DNA of 64,000 nucleotides. It comes from Saprospiraceae bacterium UBA2329 (GTDB lineage Bacteria > Bacteroidota > Bacteroidia > Chitinophagales > Saprospiraceae). Position 1 is the first letter of the stretch; each line of letters starts with the position of its first letter. The position numbers were made by a program, and so were the translations under genes. The notes under the pieces were generated by a model. It worked only from the letters and a program-made list of their open reading frames with translations. It ran no database searches and was not told where the DNA came from. Shown in pieces: positions 16,704 through 24,476 of the stretch. The stretch spans positions 9,993 to 73,992 of the forward strand of contig DDUV01000005.1 of the NCBI GenBank assembly GCA_002344975.1. Direction: 5' to 3'.

Positions 16704-17330
16704 ATGAAAAACCTCTTGTTGATAGCAGCCATACTGTTGCCTGCTTGGGCCTGGTGCCAGCCGGGCAGCATTATTCGTTTGGCGAATCCGTCGTTTGAGG
16801 GTACGCCCAGGCCGGGAACATTACCCGATGGATGGACGGATTGTGGGTTCTCCAGGCAGTCTCCACCCGATACGCAGCCCGGCTACTTTGGAGTAACCAG
16901 AAAGGCTTTTGACGGGAATACTTATTTGGGAATGGTGGTGCGAGACGACGGCACCCGTGAATCTGTCAGCCAGCAGTTGAGCGATACATTGCGCACCGGG
17001 CGCTGCTATCTGATGAGCGCTATGCTGAGCCGCTCAAATGTTTTTAGAAGTCTTACTTCCAGCTTTATAGACTCGGCCGATTTTACCGTTCCGACAGTAC
17101 TGCGCGTATATGGTGGAACCTCGTCGTGCAGCAAACTGGAACTTCTGGCAGAAACTGCGCCGGTGAACCATTTCAAATGGATGGAATACGAATTTATTCT
17201 CAAGCCGCGCAGCAACTACACCCACATCTTGCTGGCGGCAGAATATGAGGACATGAATAAGCGGTTTTACAACGGTCATATTTTGTTGGACCGCTTGTCG
17301 GATATAGAGGAGGTGGTGTGCGATGATTGA
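16704..17330 (+). CDS. Secreted protein with NPSFEG-type domain, tandem paralogue 2
   Basis: A 208-residue paralogue of the preceding gene. It has a signal peptide MKNLLLIAAILLPAWAWC, then PGSIIRLANPSFEG, YLGMVVRDDGTRESV, VLRVYGGTS and FYNGHILLDRLS, each matching the upstream copy. The ATG at 16704 gives a clean signal peptide; the open frame upstream to 16629 is not needed. Nucleotide identity is high over the first 60 mature codons, pointing to duplication. Function unknown; carbohydrate or surface binding is a guess. Confidence 0.75.
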   Translation: MKNLLLIAAILLPAWAWCQPGSIIRLANPSFEGTPRPGTLPDGWTDCGFSRQSPPDTQPGYFGVTRKAFDGNTYLGMVVRDDGTRESVSQQLSDTLRTGRCYLMSAMLSRSNVFRSLTSSFIDSADFTVPTVLRVYGGTSSCSKLELLAETAPVNHFKWMEYEFILKPRSNYTHILLAAEYEDMNKRFYNGHILLDRLSDIEEVVCDD

Positions 17331-17338
17331 GGAGGATA

Positions 17339-18124
17339 TCACCACTCAATACTTCCCCGCAGGTACAATCGCGCCTGCCCGCTGATGGCTACGCGCTCGT
17401 CGTTCCAGCGGCAGTGCAGCCGGCCGCCGCGCGCCGAAAGCTGAGCGGCGGAGAGTTCTTTTTTCTGTAATCTTTCTCCCCAAAACGGTGTGAGCGTAGT
17501 ATGGGCCGAGCCGGTGACCGGGTCTTCGGGTACGCCCGATTGCGGCGCAAAAAAGCGGGAAACAAAATCCGTTGAAACGCCCTGAGCCGTAGCAATGACA
17601 CCCCGAACCTCCCACTGCCCGATGATGTCGAATTGTGGTTGCAGTTCGCGGATTTGAGCCTCTGATTCAAACAACAGCAGCAGGTCTGTTTTGCCCTGCC
17701 ATGCTTCCATCGGCTGCATATCAAATCCCTTACCCCAGGCAGGCAGATTCTGGATTTGCGTCGGCACATCGGCAGGAAAGTCTAATGTGAGCAAGTCGCC
17801 CTGCCGCTGAACGGTCAACATTCCACTGCGATGGGAGTAAAACCGGATGAAGTCGCCGGGATGCTGTTCGCAGAAAAGCAAAGCGTAAGCAGCCGCCAGA
17901 GTAGCGTGCCCGCAAAGGTCCACTTCAATCGTTGGGGTGAACCAGCGGATGTCGTACTGTTCTCCGTTTTTTACAATAAAAGCCGTTTCGGAGAGGTTGT
18001 TTTCTGAGGCAATTTGTTGCATCAGGCCATCGTCGAGCCAGTGTTCGAGCGGGCAAACTGCGGCCGGATTGCCGGCAAAAACCTGATCGGTGAAGGCGTC
18101 TATTTGGTAAATTCTCTGATTCAT
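17339..18124 (-). CDS. PhzF family isomerase/epimerase
   Basis: A 261-residue member of the PhzF superfamily (diaminopimelate epimerase fold). The N-terminal YQIDAFTDQVFAGNPAAV and the catalytic glutamate (Glu46) in NLSETAFI are present, as are the RWFTPTIEVDLCGHATLAAA and DPVTGSAHTTL loops. The family catalyses isomerisations on small ring acids, but single PhzF proteins outside phenazine clusters have no settled substrate. No phenazine genes are nearby. The start ATG lies 25 bases after the stop of the upstream AAA/nuclease gene, so the two may share a transcript. Confidence 0.9.
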   Translation of the reverse strand: MNQRIYQIDAFTDQVFAGNPAAVCPLEHWLDDGLMQQIASENNLSETAFIVKNGEQYDIRWFTPTIEVDLCGHATLAAAYALLFCEQHPGDFIRFYSHRSGMLTVQRQGDLLTLDFPADVPTQIQNLPAWGKGFDMQPMEAWQGKTDLLLLFESEAQIRELQPQFDIIGQWEVRGVIATAQGVSTDFVSRFFAPQSGVPEDPVTGSAHTTLTPFWGERLQKKELSAAQLSARGGRLHCRWNDERVAISGQARLYLRGSIEW

Positions 18125-18149
18125 ATTGGCGGCAGGTGTATTAAGGGTA

Positions 18150-19829
18150 TCAAACTTGTTCCACAACAACCTCCTTCCCCTCCACCGCAATGGCCAAGCG
18201 CAGGATGTCAGTCACGCCATGGGCGAGGAGTTCTGTTTCGTACCGGTTGGCGAGTAGCTGGGTACGAGCTTCGGCGAGGCGGCCCGGCATGGTTTCGCTA
18301 CGTCGTGAGCGCACCGCCTTGATTTCCATTATAATGCCCTTTCGGGAGGCGTCTTTCGGAATCAGGCAGATGTCGTAGCGCCCGTAGCCGCTCTCTCCGT
18401 TGGAACGGATGAGGTAGGCCGAATCCAAGCGGGCCAGCAGTCCCAGCAGGAAGGCATGGTAGAAATGCTCGGTGCGATTATCTGCCGTGTCGTAAAAACT
18501 GACCACCTTGAGGACGAATTTGGCCAAGCCCTCGCCGAAGGTCAGCACATCGCCGGTAGTGAGGGCATCCAAGAGCCTGTCGTTGAAGGCCCGGCTCAAG
18601 TCCTCGTTGAACCAGGCCATGAGGGTGTCTTCGTAAGCTAACTTTACCTCTCGGTTCGGGATGGAAAGCTCTCGAATGATTCTATCTCCTCTTCTGAACT
18701 CGCCCACCACCCGCAGGTAGCCGGCAAAGTACATCAGACTGACCACGGCGTCGGGGTTAGATTCCAAACCTCGGAAGGTGAGAAACTCATCCACATATAT
18801 CTCAATGGCATCGCCGCGCAGCAACTCTTCCAACTTGTCTTTTATACCCGACTGCGGGTTAAAAAAAAGCCGTTTGAGCAGGTCATGCCCGCCGGTGTTC
18901 ACCCAATAAGGACTGGGAGACTGGCCGCCTTCAGCTACATAATTGAGTATGGACCAGGGGTTGTAGATCGGAATACCTCCGTATCGGTAGCCGTCGTACC
19001 AGGCGGTGATTTCGTCCATTTCGCGGCCATTGAGGCTGTAATGGGCCAGCAGGGTTTTTACTTCCTGCTCTGTGAAGCCGAACTTATCAGAGTAGCGCCC
19101 AACTTTGAGGCCGGCGTCGGAAATGAAGTTGTTCAGCCCACTGAAAAGACTCTCTTTGGCCACTCGTAGTATGCCGGTGAGTACGCCTTTGAAAAGGCTT
19201 TGGTTGTCTTTGAGCGCGCCGCCCAAGAGCGGGCGTATGAATTCAATCATATCATCGTAGTAGCCTTTCAGCCAAGCCTCCACCAAAGGAGTATCGTACT
19301 CGTCTATCAGCAACAGCACCGGGGCGCCGTGGTGTGCGTGCAGCAGGTCTGCTAATTTTTTGATGGCATCCCGAAAAAGGAACTCTCTGACTTCTCCCAC
19401 CCTTACCATCGCCGCCATATTGGCCAGATGATCATCGTATTCAAAAATGCCTGCCAAAGAGGAGTGACGCGCCCATTCCTCGTACAGCAGCTTTGTCATA
19501 GCCTGCATGGCCGAGGTATAAGTCCTCATTTTCACATCCTTGAACGACAGCATAATGACCGGGTACTTACCTTGATGCCGGGTCATCATTTCTTCATCAT
19601 TGGCTACGGCCAGCCCTTCAAAAAGATGCTGGTATTCGCCCTGACAATCAAAGAAATAGCGCAGCGTGGAGAGGTTCAGCGTTTTGCCAAAGCGACGCGG
19701 GCGGCAGTGGAGTTGTACGCCTGCGCCATCCACTACGGCGCGCACCATAGCGGTTTTATCCACATAGTAAGTACCTCTTTCTATGACTTGTCTGAAATCG
19801 GACAGGCCGAGTGGCGATAGTTTGGGCAT
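18150..19829 (-). CDS. AAA-ATPase-like / PD-(D/E)XK nuclease-like protein (DUF1703 type)
   Basis: 559 residues. An N-terminal AAA-ATPase-like domain starts with the hallmark LSDFRQVIERGTYYVDKT. It carries a modified P-loop, RPRRFGKTLNLSTL (about 43-56), and Walker B with LLLIDEYDTPL. A C-terminal region (about 450-520) has a PD-(D/E)XK-like arrangement, GRYDICLIP followed by IIMEIKAV. These proteins are abundant and often multicopy in Bacteroidota. Their role is not known; some authors suspect defence or mobile-element functions. The gene has its own -7 box at 19848-19855. Confidence 0.85.
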   Translation of the reverse strand: MPKLSPLGLSDFRQVIERGTYYVDKTAMVRAVVDGAGVQLHCRPRRFGKTLNLSTLRYFFDCQGEYQHLFEGLAVANDEEMMTRHQGKYPVIMLSFKDVKMRTYTSAMQAMTKLLYEEWARHSSLAGIFEYDDHLANMAAMVRVGEVREFLFRDAIKKLADLLHAHHGAPVLLLIDEYDTPLVEAWLKGYYDDMIEFIRPLLGGALKDNQSLFKGVLTGILRVAKESLFSGLNNFISDAGLKVGRYSDKFGFTEQEVKTLLAHYSLNGREMDEITAWYDGYRYGGIPIYNPWSILNYVAEGGQSPSPYWVNTGGHDLLKRLFFNPQSGIKDKLEELLRGDAIEIYVDEFLTFRGLESNPDAVVSLMYFAGYLRVVGEFRRGDRIIRELSIPNREVKLAYEDTLMAWFNEDLSRAFNDRLLDALTTGDVLTFGEGLAKFVLKVVSFYDTADNRTEHFYHAFLLGLLARLDSAYLIRSNGESGYGRYDICLIPKDASRKGIIMEIKAVRSRRSETMPGRLAEARTQLLANRYETELLAHGVTDILRLAIAVEGKEVVVEQV

Positions 19830-19847
19830 GACGGAAGAATTTTACGG

Positions 19848-19855
19848 CAAAGATA
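19848..19855 (-). promoter_or_regulatory. -7 box TATCTTTG of the AAA/nuclease-like gene
   Basis: Exact TAnnTTTG on the minus strand, 19 bases before the ATG at 19829. Confidence 0.55.
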
Positions 19856-19956
19856 CGAAATATAGAGGATGTGCAGGAAGTTGCTGGATGTCCCGGCTCA
19901 TCCTGTCTCCATTTGAAGTGATAGGTTCTGCTATCTACACGACTTCTCTCTCTGCG

Positions 19957-19985
19957 TTGGGATGTTGTGAAAACAAATATCTTTG
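19957..19985 (+). promoter_or_regulatory. Complete Bacteroidota promoter (TTG - 18 - TATCTTTG)
   Basis: A -33 TTG (19957-19959) and a -7 TATCTTTG (19978-19985) with an 18-base spacer. The ATG of the glycosyltransferase gene follows 19 bases later. Confidence 0.65.
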
Positions 19986-20003
19986 CGCCGCAATTCAGCG
20001 CCT

Positions 20004-20756
20004 ATGTACAAAGGAAAAAAAGTAGTGGTGGTGCTCCCTGCCTACAATGCAGCCCTCACCTTGGAGCAAACGTACCGGGAAATCCCCTTCGATCTGGTGG
20101 ATGAAGTCATCTTGTGCGACGACGCCAGCCGCGATAATACAGCCGAACTGGCCCGCAGCATCGGCATTGAGCATGTATTGGTACACGAACGCAACAAAGG
20201 CTATGGCGGTAATCAGAAAACACTGTACGACAAGGCATTGTCTATTGGCGGCGATATTGTCATCATGTTGCACCCCGACTACCAATACACGCCCAAACTC
20301 ATTCCGGCCATCGTGAACATCATCGGCGAAGACCTGTATCCGGTGGTGCTGGCCTCGCGCATTTTGGGCAAGGGCGCGCTGCTGGGCGGCATGCCGTTGT
20401 ACAAATATGTGGCCAATCGTTTTCTGACGCTTTTCCAAAACTGGGTCATCAACGCCAAGCTGTCGGAGTACCATACCGGCTACCGGGCCTTCAGCGGCGA
20501 GGTGCTCCGGCGGATCAATTACGGCGCTAATTCAGACGATTTTGTGTTTGACAACGAGATGCTTTCGCAAATCATCTATGCCGGATTTCAGATTGGCGAA
20601 GTCACCTGCCCCACCAAGTATTTTGAGGAGGCTTCGTCCATCAACCTGCGCCGAAGCATCATCTACGGCTTGGGAGTGCTGCGGGTTTCTTTGGTGCATC
20701 GCCTACAACTTTGGGGCCTGGCCAAATCAAAACTGTATGCTCCGCGCGGCGCGTAG
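20004..20756 (+). CDS. Family 2 glycosyltransferase
   Basis: A 250-residue GT-A enzyme. The N-terminal VVVVLPAYNAALTL and the nucleotide-binding EVILCDDASRDNT are typical of the dolichyl-phosphate mannosyltransferase-like branch. HPDYQYTPKLIPA supplies the metal-binding DxD-like site. HTGYRAFSGEVLRR is the usual acceptor-side motif. No C-terminal membrane helices are evident, so it is probably a soluble or peripheral enzyme transferring a sugar to a lipid carrier or surface glycan. The start at 20004 is preferred to 19983 because it follows the promoter and gives a normal N-terminus. Confidence 0.88.
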   Translation: MYKGKKVVVVLPAYNAALTLEQTYREIPFDLVDEVILCDDASRDNTAELARSIGIEHVLVHERNKGYGGNQKTLYDKALSIGGDIVIMLHPDYQYTPKLIPAIVNIIGEDLYPVVLASRILGKGALLGGMPLYKYVANRFLTLFQNWVINAKLSEYHTGYRAFSGEVLRRINYGANSDDFVFDNEMLSQIIYAGFQIGEVTCPTKYFEEASSINLRRSIIYGLGVLRVSLVHRLQLWGLAKSKLYAPRGA

Positions 20757-20924
20757 TCCAGCGTGGCGGCGAGAGGAGTATGATTTTTCTCAATAGAAAT
20801 ATTACGGCCAAAGAGAGTGTGTAGATGAGCGTTGCGGTCATATTTGGTTCGGATTTTCAGGAAACAACTGCAAAGCAAACGGTATTTTGATTCATTTTTT
20901 GTCTCACAGTTTAATTTGTTTGGA

Positions 20925-21704
20925 ATGCCGGACGACATAAAAGCGGTTTTGGATGCCGCCGTAGATCGTTTTCTGCGACCTGAATTTCTGGCCGACGACC
21001 CCATCGCCGTACCGCATCGCTTCAGCCGTTTGCAAGACATTGAAATTGCCGGGTTCTGGACTGCCCTGCTGGCCTGGGGGCAACGCAAAACCATCATCAA
21101 CAGCGCCAAGCGCCTGATGGAACTGATGGATCAGGCGCCTCACCAATTCATCGTGCAGCATCAGGAGCAGGACCGAAAACGCTTCCTCGATTTCAAACAT
21201 CGCACTTTCAATGCCACCGATGCGCTCTATTTTTTGGAGTTTTTACAACACTGGTATCAACACCACGACAGCTTAGAGCAGGCTTTCGCCGTTCATTTGC
21301 CGCCCGGCTCGCCACACACAGGACCCGCGCTAACCGGTTTCCACGAGCTGTTTTTTTCTTTGCCCGATTTCCCGGAGCGCACCCGCAAGCACATTGCGAC
21401 TCCGGCGCGTAATTCAGCCTGCAAACGCCTCAACATGTTCCTGCGTTGGATGGTGCGCCCATCCGACAACGGTGTGGATTTCGGCCTTTGGCGGCAAATC
21501 AAGCCCTCGCAACTGCTCATTCCTTTGGACGTGCATGTGGACCGCGTAGCCCGCAGACTGGGGCTGCTGCATCGCCCTGCTTCCGACTGGCCGGCTGTGC
21601 TGGAACTCACCGAATCGCTGCGGCAATTCGATCCCCAAGACCCGGTGAAATATGATTTTGCCCTGTTTGGATTGGGCGTTTTGGAGCAAAACAAAATCTT
21701 ATGA
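20925..21704 (+). CDS. TIGR02757 (DUF2400) family protein
   Basis: A 259-residue protein of a conserved but uncharacterised family common in Bacteroidota. The helix-rich sequence includes the family blocks DDPIAVPHRFSRLQDIEI, ALLAWGQRKTIINSA, LNMFLRWMVRPSDNGVD and IPLDVHVDRVARRLGL. The NMFLRWMVR part recalls the helix-hairpin-helix region of DNA glycosylases, but the catalytic residues are not evident. The chosen ATG at 20925 starts MPDDIKAVLD; upstream residues are not conserved. The stop overlaps the next ATG (ATGA), so the two genes are coupled. Confidence 0.85.
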   Translation: MPDDIKAVLDAAVDRFLRPEFLADDPIAVPHRFSRLQDIEIAGFWTALLAWGQRKTIINSAKRLMELMDQAPHQFIVQHQEQDRKRFLDFKHRTFNATDALYFLEFLQHWYQHHDSLEQAFAVHLPPGSPHTGPALTGFHELFFSLPDFPERTRKHIATPARNSACKRLNMFLRWMVRPSDNGVDFGLWRQIKPSQLLIPLDVHVDRVARRLGLLHRPASDWPAVLELTESLRQFDPQDPVKYDFALFGLGVLEQNKIL

Positions 21705-22477
21705 CCGTGGAGTGGTACATCTGGATGATCGTCATCGCCGGCTCTTTCTTTGCCGGTTCCATCAATACCCTGGCAGGCAACGGTTCCGCCATTACGCTCA
21801 CCATCCTGACGGAGTTGTTGGGCCTGCCGGGCAATCTGGCCAACGGCACCAACCGGGTAGGCATTCTCATGCAAACCGCCGCCGGAGGTATCGCCTTTTA
21901 CAGAAACGGCCGCTTAGACCTGCGGCGCAGCGAGTGGTACCTGATCTTTTCCGTCATAGGCGCCATAGCAGGCACCATCCTTGCGGTGAGCATCAGCAAC
22001 GAGCAGTTTCGGGTGGTGTTTCGTTTTTTGATGGTGTTTCTGCTTTTTCTCATTCTCTTCAAACCCGAACGCTGGCTCCACGAAACCGAGGCCAATCGCC
22101 GGCCCAACTGGTGGGTGGCCGGGCCACTGTTTGTGGCGCTGGGTTTTTACGGCGGGTTCATTCAGATGGGCATGGGCTTGTTTTTTCTGGCCGCGATGGT
22201 GCTGGGCGCCCGGTACAGCATGATAGACGCCAATGCGCTCAAGTCCATTGTGGTGGGCGTTATTCAGGCGGCGGCTATTTTGATATTTGCATGGAAGGGC
22301 CTCATTGACTGGCGCATCGGAGGCATTATGGCCATCGGGCAGGCGGCGGGCGGCTACGTCACGGCACACTATGCCTCGCGTTTGCCGGGGGCCAATGTGT
22401 GGGCGCACAGGCTGTTGGTGGCGGTGGTTTTGGTGTCTTTGGCACGGCTGTTTGAGGTGCAAAAACTGTGGCAATAG
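21701..22477 (+). CDS. Sulfite exporter TauE/SafE family membrane protein
   Basis: A 258-residue inner-membrane protein with about eight hydrophobic helices in two similar halves. The conserved GSINTLAGNGSAITLTIL and LPGNLANGTNRVGIL opening is typical of the TauE/SafE family, which moves sulfite, sulfoacetate or related organic anions. The second half begins FIQMGMGLFFLAAMVLGARY. Substrate unknown. It starts inside the stop of the preceding gene. Confidence 0.88.
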   Translation: MTVEWYIWMIVIAGSFFAGSINTLAGNGSAITLTILTELLGLPGNLANGTNRVGILMQTAAGGIAFYRNGRLDLRRSEWYLIFSVIGAIAGTILAVSISNEQFRVVFRFLMVFLLFLILFKPERWLHETEANRRPNWWVAGPLFVALGFYGGFIQMGMGLFFLAAMVLGARYSMIDANALKSIVVGVIQAAAILIFAWKGLIDWRIGGIMAIGQAAGGYVTAHYASRLPGANVWAHRLLVAVVLVSLARLFEVQKLWQ

Positions 22478-22601
22478 GGGTACGGCAATAGAATACTATT
22501 TGGCAAAAAAGATATTTAAGACCGGCATACATTGGCTTTTTTATAATACAAGTGCTGTGAAAACCCTCAACAATCTTTTTTCAATTTTTTTGGCAAGATT
22601 T

Positions 22602-22631
22602 TTGGTTTTATGAAAGTGCTTTATACCTTTG
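22602..22631 (+). promoter_or_regulatory. Complete Bacteroidota promoter (TTG - 19 - TACCTTTG)
   Basis: -33 TTG at 22602-22604 and -7 box at 22624-22631 with a 19-base spacer. The next ATG is at 22667. Confidence 0.65.
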
Positions 22632-22666
22632 CCAACATTGTTTTGAATTTTTAATAGGTCGCGCTC

Positions 22667-23371
22667 ATGAATGACAGTTACAGTTTAGGCCGCAAGGTCT
22701 TGCTATTGTTTGCTTTTTCAGCATTTTTCAGCACTTTCGCAGCAGCATTTTCAGAGGCTGTGGTTGCTGATTCCGATTCCTCCTCCATCGCCGCCAAGGC
22801 TCCTGCCGGCGTTGATTTCGCGCTCCGCAATGACATTGTGGGATATGCCCAAAATTATCTCGGATTAAAATATCGCTATGCCGGGCGCGCTCCCGAAACG
22901 GGATTCGACTGCTCTGGTTTTACCCATTTCGTGATGGGCACATTCGGCATCAAGCTGTCCCCATCTTCTTCACAACAAGCTACGCAAGGCGAACCGGTAA
23001 AGCTGAGCGAAACGCAGCCCGGCGATCTGGTGTTCTTCCGCCGCAGCGCCCGCAGCCGCGTCTCTCATGTGGCCATGGTTTATTCCAATGACGAAAAAGG
23101 CATTCACATCATCCACAGCACCAATTCGCGTGGCATCGTGATTGATAACCTGTTGGAATCAGCTTATTGGCGGCCCAAATTCTTCAAGGCTCGCCGCGTC
23201 ATCAACGTGCAATTGTCTGAGATCAAGGAAGTGCTGGATGCCTTCGCCGAGTGCGATCTGGACGAATTAGACGAAGCCGAAGAGATACTCATCACTCCGC
23301 AGGCAGCCGAAGAGCGCTATGTTTGCATCGAGCCGCTGCCTTCACTCCCATTCAGAAGCATTCATCGTTAA
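22667..23371 (+). CDS. NlpC/P60 family cell-wall peptidase
   Basis: 234 residues with an N-terminal signal segment (hydrophobic 9-28), hence periplasmic. The catalytic cysteine lies in GFDCSGFT (Cys82), and the histidines in VSHVAMVY (His134) and IIHSTNSRG (His150). The AQNYLGLKYRYAGR start of the domain is canonical. Such enzymes cut gamma-D-Glu-meso-diaminopimelate or related bonds in peptidoglycan stem peptides. An acidic tail (about residues 190-220) is unusual. There are no SH3 or LysM domains. A strong promoter match lies directly upstream. Confidence 0.9.
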   Translation: MNDSYSLGRKVLLLFAFSAFFSTFAAAFSEAVVADSDSSSIAAKAPAGVDFALRNDIVGYAQNYLGLKYRYAGRAPETGFDCSGFTHFVMGTFGIKLSPSSSQQATQGEPVKLSETQPGDLVFFRRSARSRVSHVAMVYSNDEKGIHIIHSTNSRGIVIDNLLESAYWRPKFFKARRVINVQLSEIKEVLDAFAECDLDELDEAEEILITPQAAEERYVCIEPLPSLPFRSIHR

Positions 23372-23380
23372 TCCTGCATC

Positions 23381-23728
23381 ATGTCGGTTGTAAAGGAGTT
23401 CAACGATTATCGGGCATTGATGAATGAAAAAATCCTTGCCCAGGACAACAAGGTCCTCAAGCGCTTTTTCAATCTCGATACCAATGCTTATCAAGACGGC
23501 GCATTAGATACCAAAACCAAAGAATTACTCGGTTTGGTAGCATCTATGGTACTGCGCTGCGACGACTGTATTCGCTACCATTTGGGCACTTGTTACGAAC
23601 TGGGCGTCACCCGCGATCAGGTGTTTGAAGTCTTTGCCATTGCCAATCTCGTGGGAGGTTCCATCTGTATCCCACATACCCGTCGGGCGGTAGAGTATTG
23701 GGAGGCATTGGAGGCGGAAGCGCAATAA
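23381..23728 (+). CDS. Carboxymuconolactone decarboxylase / AhpD-like protein
   Basis: A 115-residue single-domain protein. The CxxC motif with trailing histidine, RCDDCIRYHLG, is the AhpD-type redox active site. This points to a peroxidase-linked disulfide reductase role rather than lactone decarboxylation. The remaining helices (VFEVFAIANLVGG) match the family. It begins 9 bases after the peptidase gene, so both may be on one transcript. Confidence 0.85.
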   Translation: MSVVKEFNDYRALMNEKILAQDNKVLKRFFNLDTNAYQDGALDTKTKELLGLVASMVLRCDDCIRYHLGTCYELGVTRDQVFEVFAIANLVGGSICIPHTRRAVEYWEALEAEAQ

Positions 23729-24361
23729 TCACCAATCTTCCATCGGAAATTCCCGAATCCATCTGGCTGAATCCTGAACCGGCTGCTCTATAAACCGGCC
23801 ACCCTCTATTTTCCACCCACTCACATACCGCTCGGTACTTTGTTCTACTTCATCGGTCTCGGTCAGGCGCGAGCTGTGCGAGTCTTGCCGCTGCACGATC
23901 TCGTTCCCGTTCAGGAGCCAGGCCCCGGTAATGATCTGTCCGCTTTCGCCGCCGTAGAGTTCTGCCACGGTGATTCGGTCGGTAATGCGTTTGGCCTCCT
24001 TATCGTACAGCAAGAGCGACTGATGCTGAAACCAGGCATAGCGTACATCCGCCCAAAGGAGCAGGTATGGCGGACTGAGTTCAAAACTGCCTCTGGCGAG
24101 TGTGACGGATGAAGAGGAATCGGCTACATACTCGATGTCGGCGTACATGTCGGCAGGCAATTGACTGAAAAAGAGTTGATTGGAAATGGTATCGGCACCA
24201 ATGGCGGCATCAGAATCGGTGATGGCAAAAGCCAGAGTATCCGGCAAGGGCTGCATTTTGAACAGCCCGACAAAATCGGATGTTTGTGGAGCGCAAGAAT
24301 TTAGACCCCATCCGAACAGCAATAATCCGATCAAATAGGTGAAGTTGGCAGGTGTTGTCAT
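23729..24361 (-). CDS. Lipoprotein of unknown function
   Basis: About 210 residues. The N-terminus has a lipobox, WGLNSCAPQ, after a hydrophobic stretch, suggesting a lipoprotein. The rest is mixed alpha/beta with no recognised domain. The ATG at 24361 is preferred over an in-frame TTG at 24370. It is convergent with the AhpD-like gene, the stop codons being adjacent, and divergent from the GH18-like gene. Confidence 0.65.
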   Translation of the reverse strand: MTTPANFTYLIGLLLFGWGLNSCAPQTSDFVGLFKMQPLPDTLAFAITDSDAAIGADTISNQLFFSQLPADMYADIEYVADSSSSVTLARGSFELSPPYLLLWADVRYAWFQHQSLLLYDKEAKRITDRITVAELYGGESGQIITGAWLLNGNEIVQRQDSHSSRLTETDEVEQSTERYVSGWKIEGGRFIEQPVQDSARWIREFPMEDW

Positions 24362-24476
24362 GCTTGGCAATGTTTGTATAAAAACGCGTCGGATTCTGAT
24401 TGAATTGCTCCAAAATCATACAGGTTCAGACTGTTTTTCAGGGCGGTTTCGTATTTTTACCCCAAACAACAAATCC

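Noticed and set aside
17339..18124. Phenazine biosynthesis cluster
   Set aside because: Only a PhzF-fold protein is present; no other phz genes are nearby.
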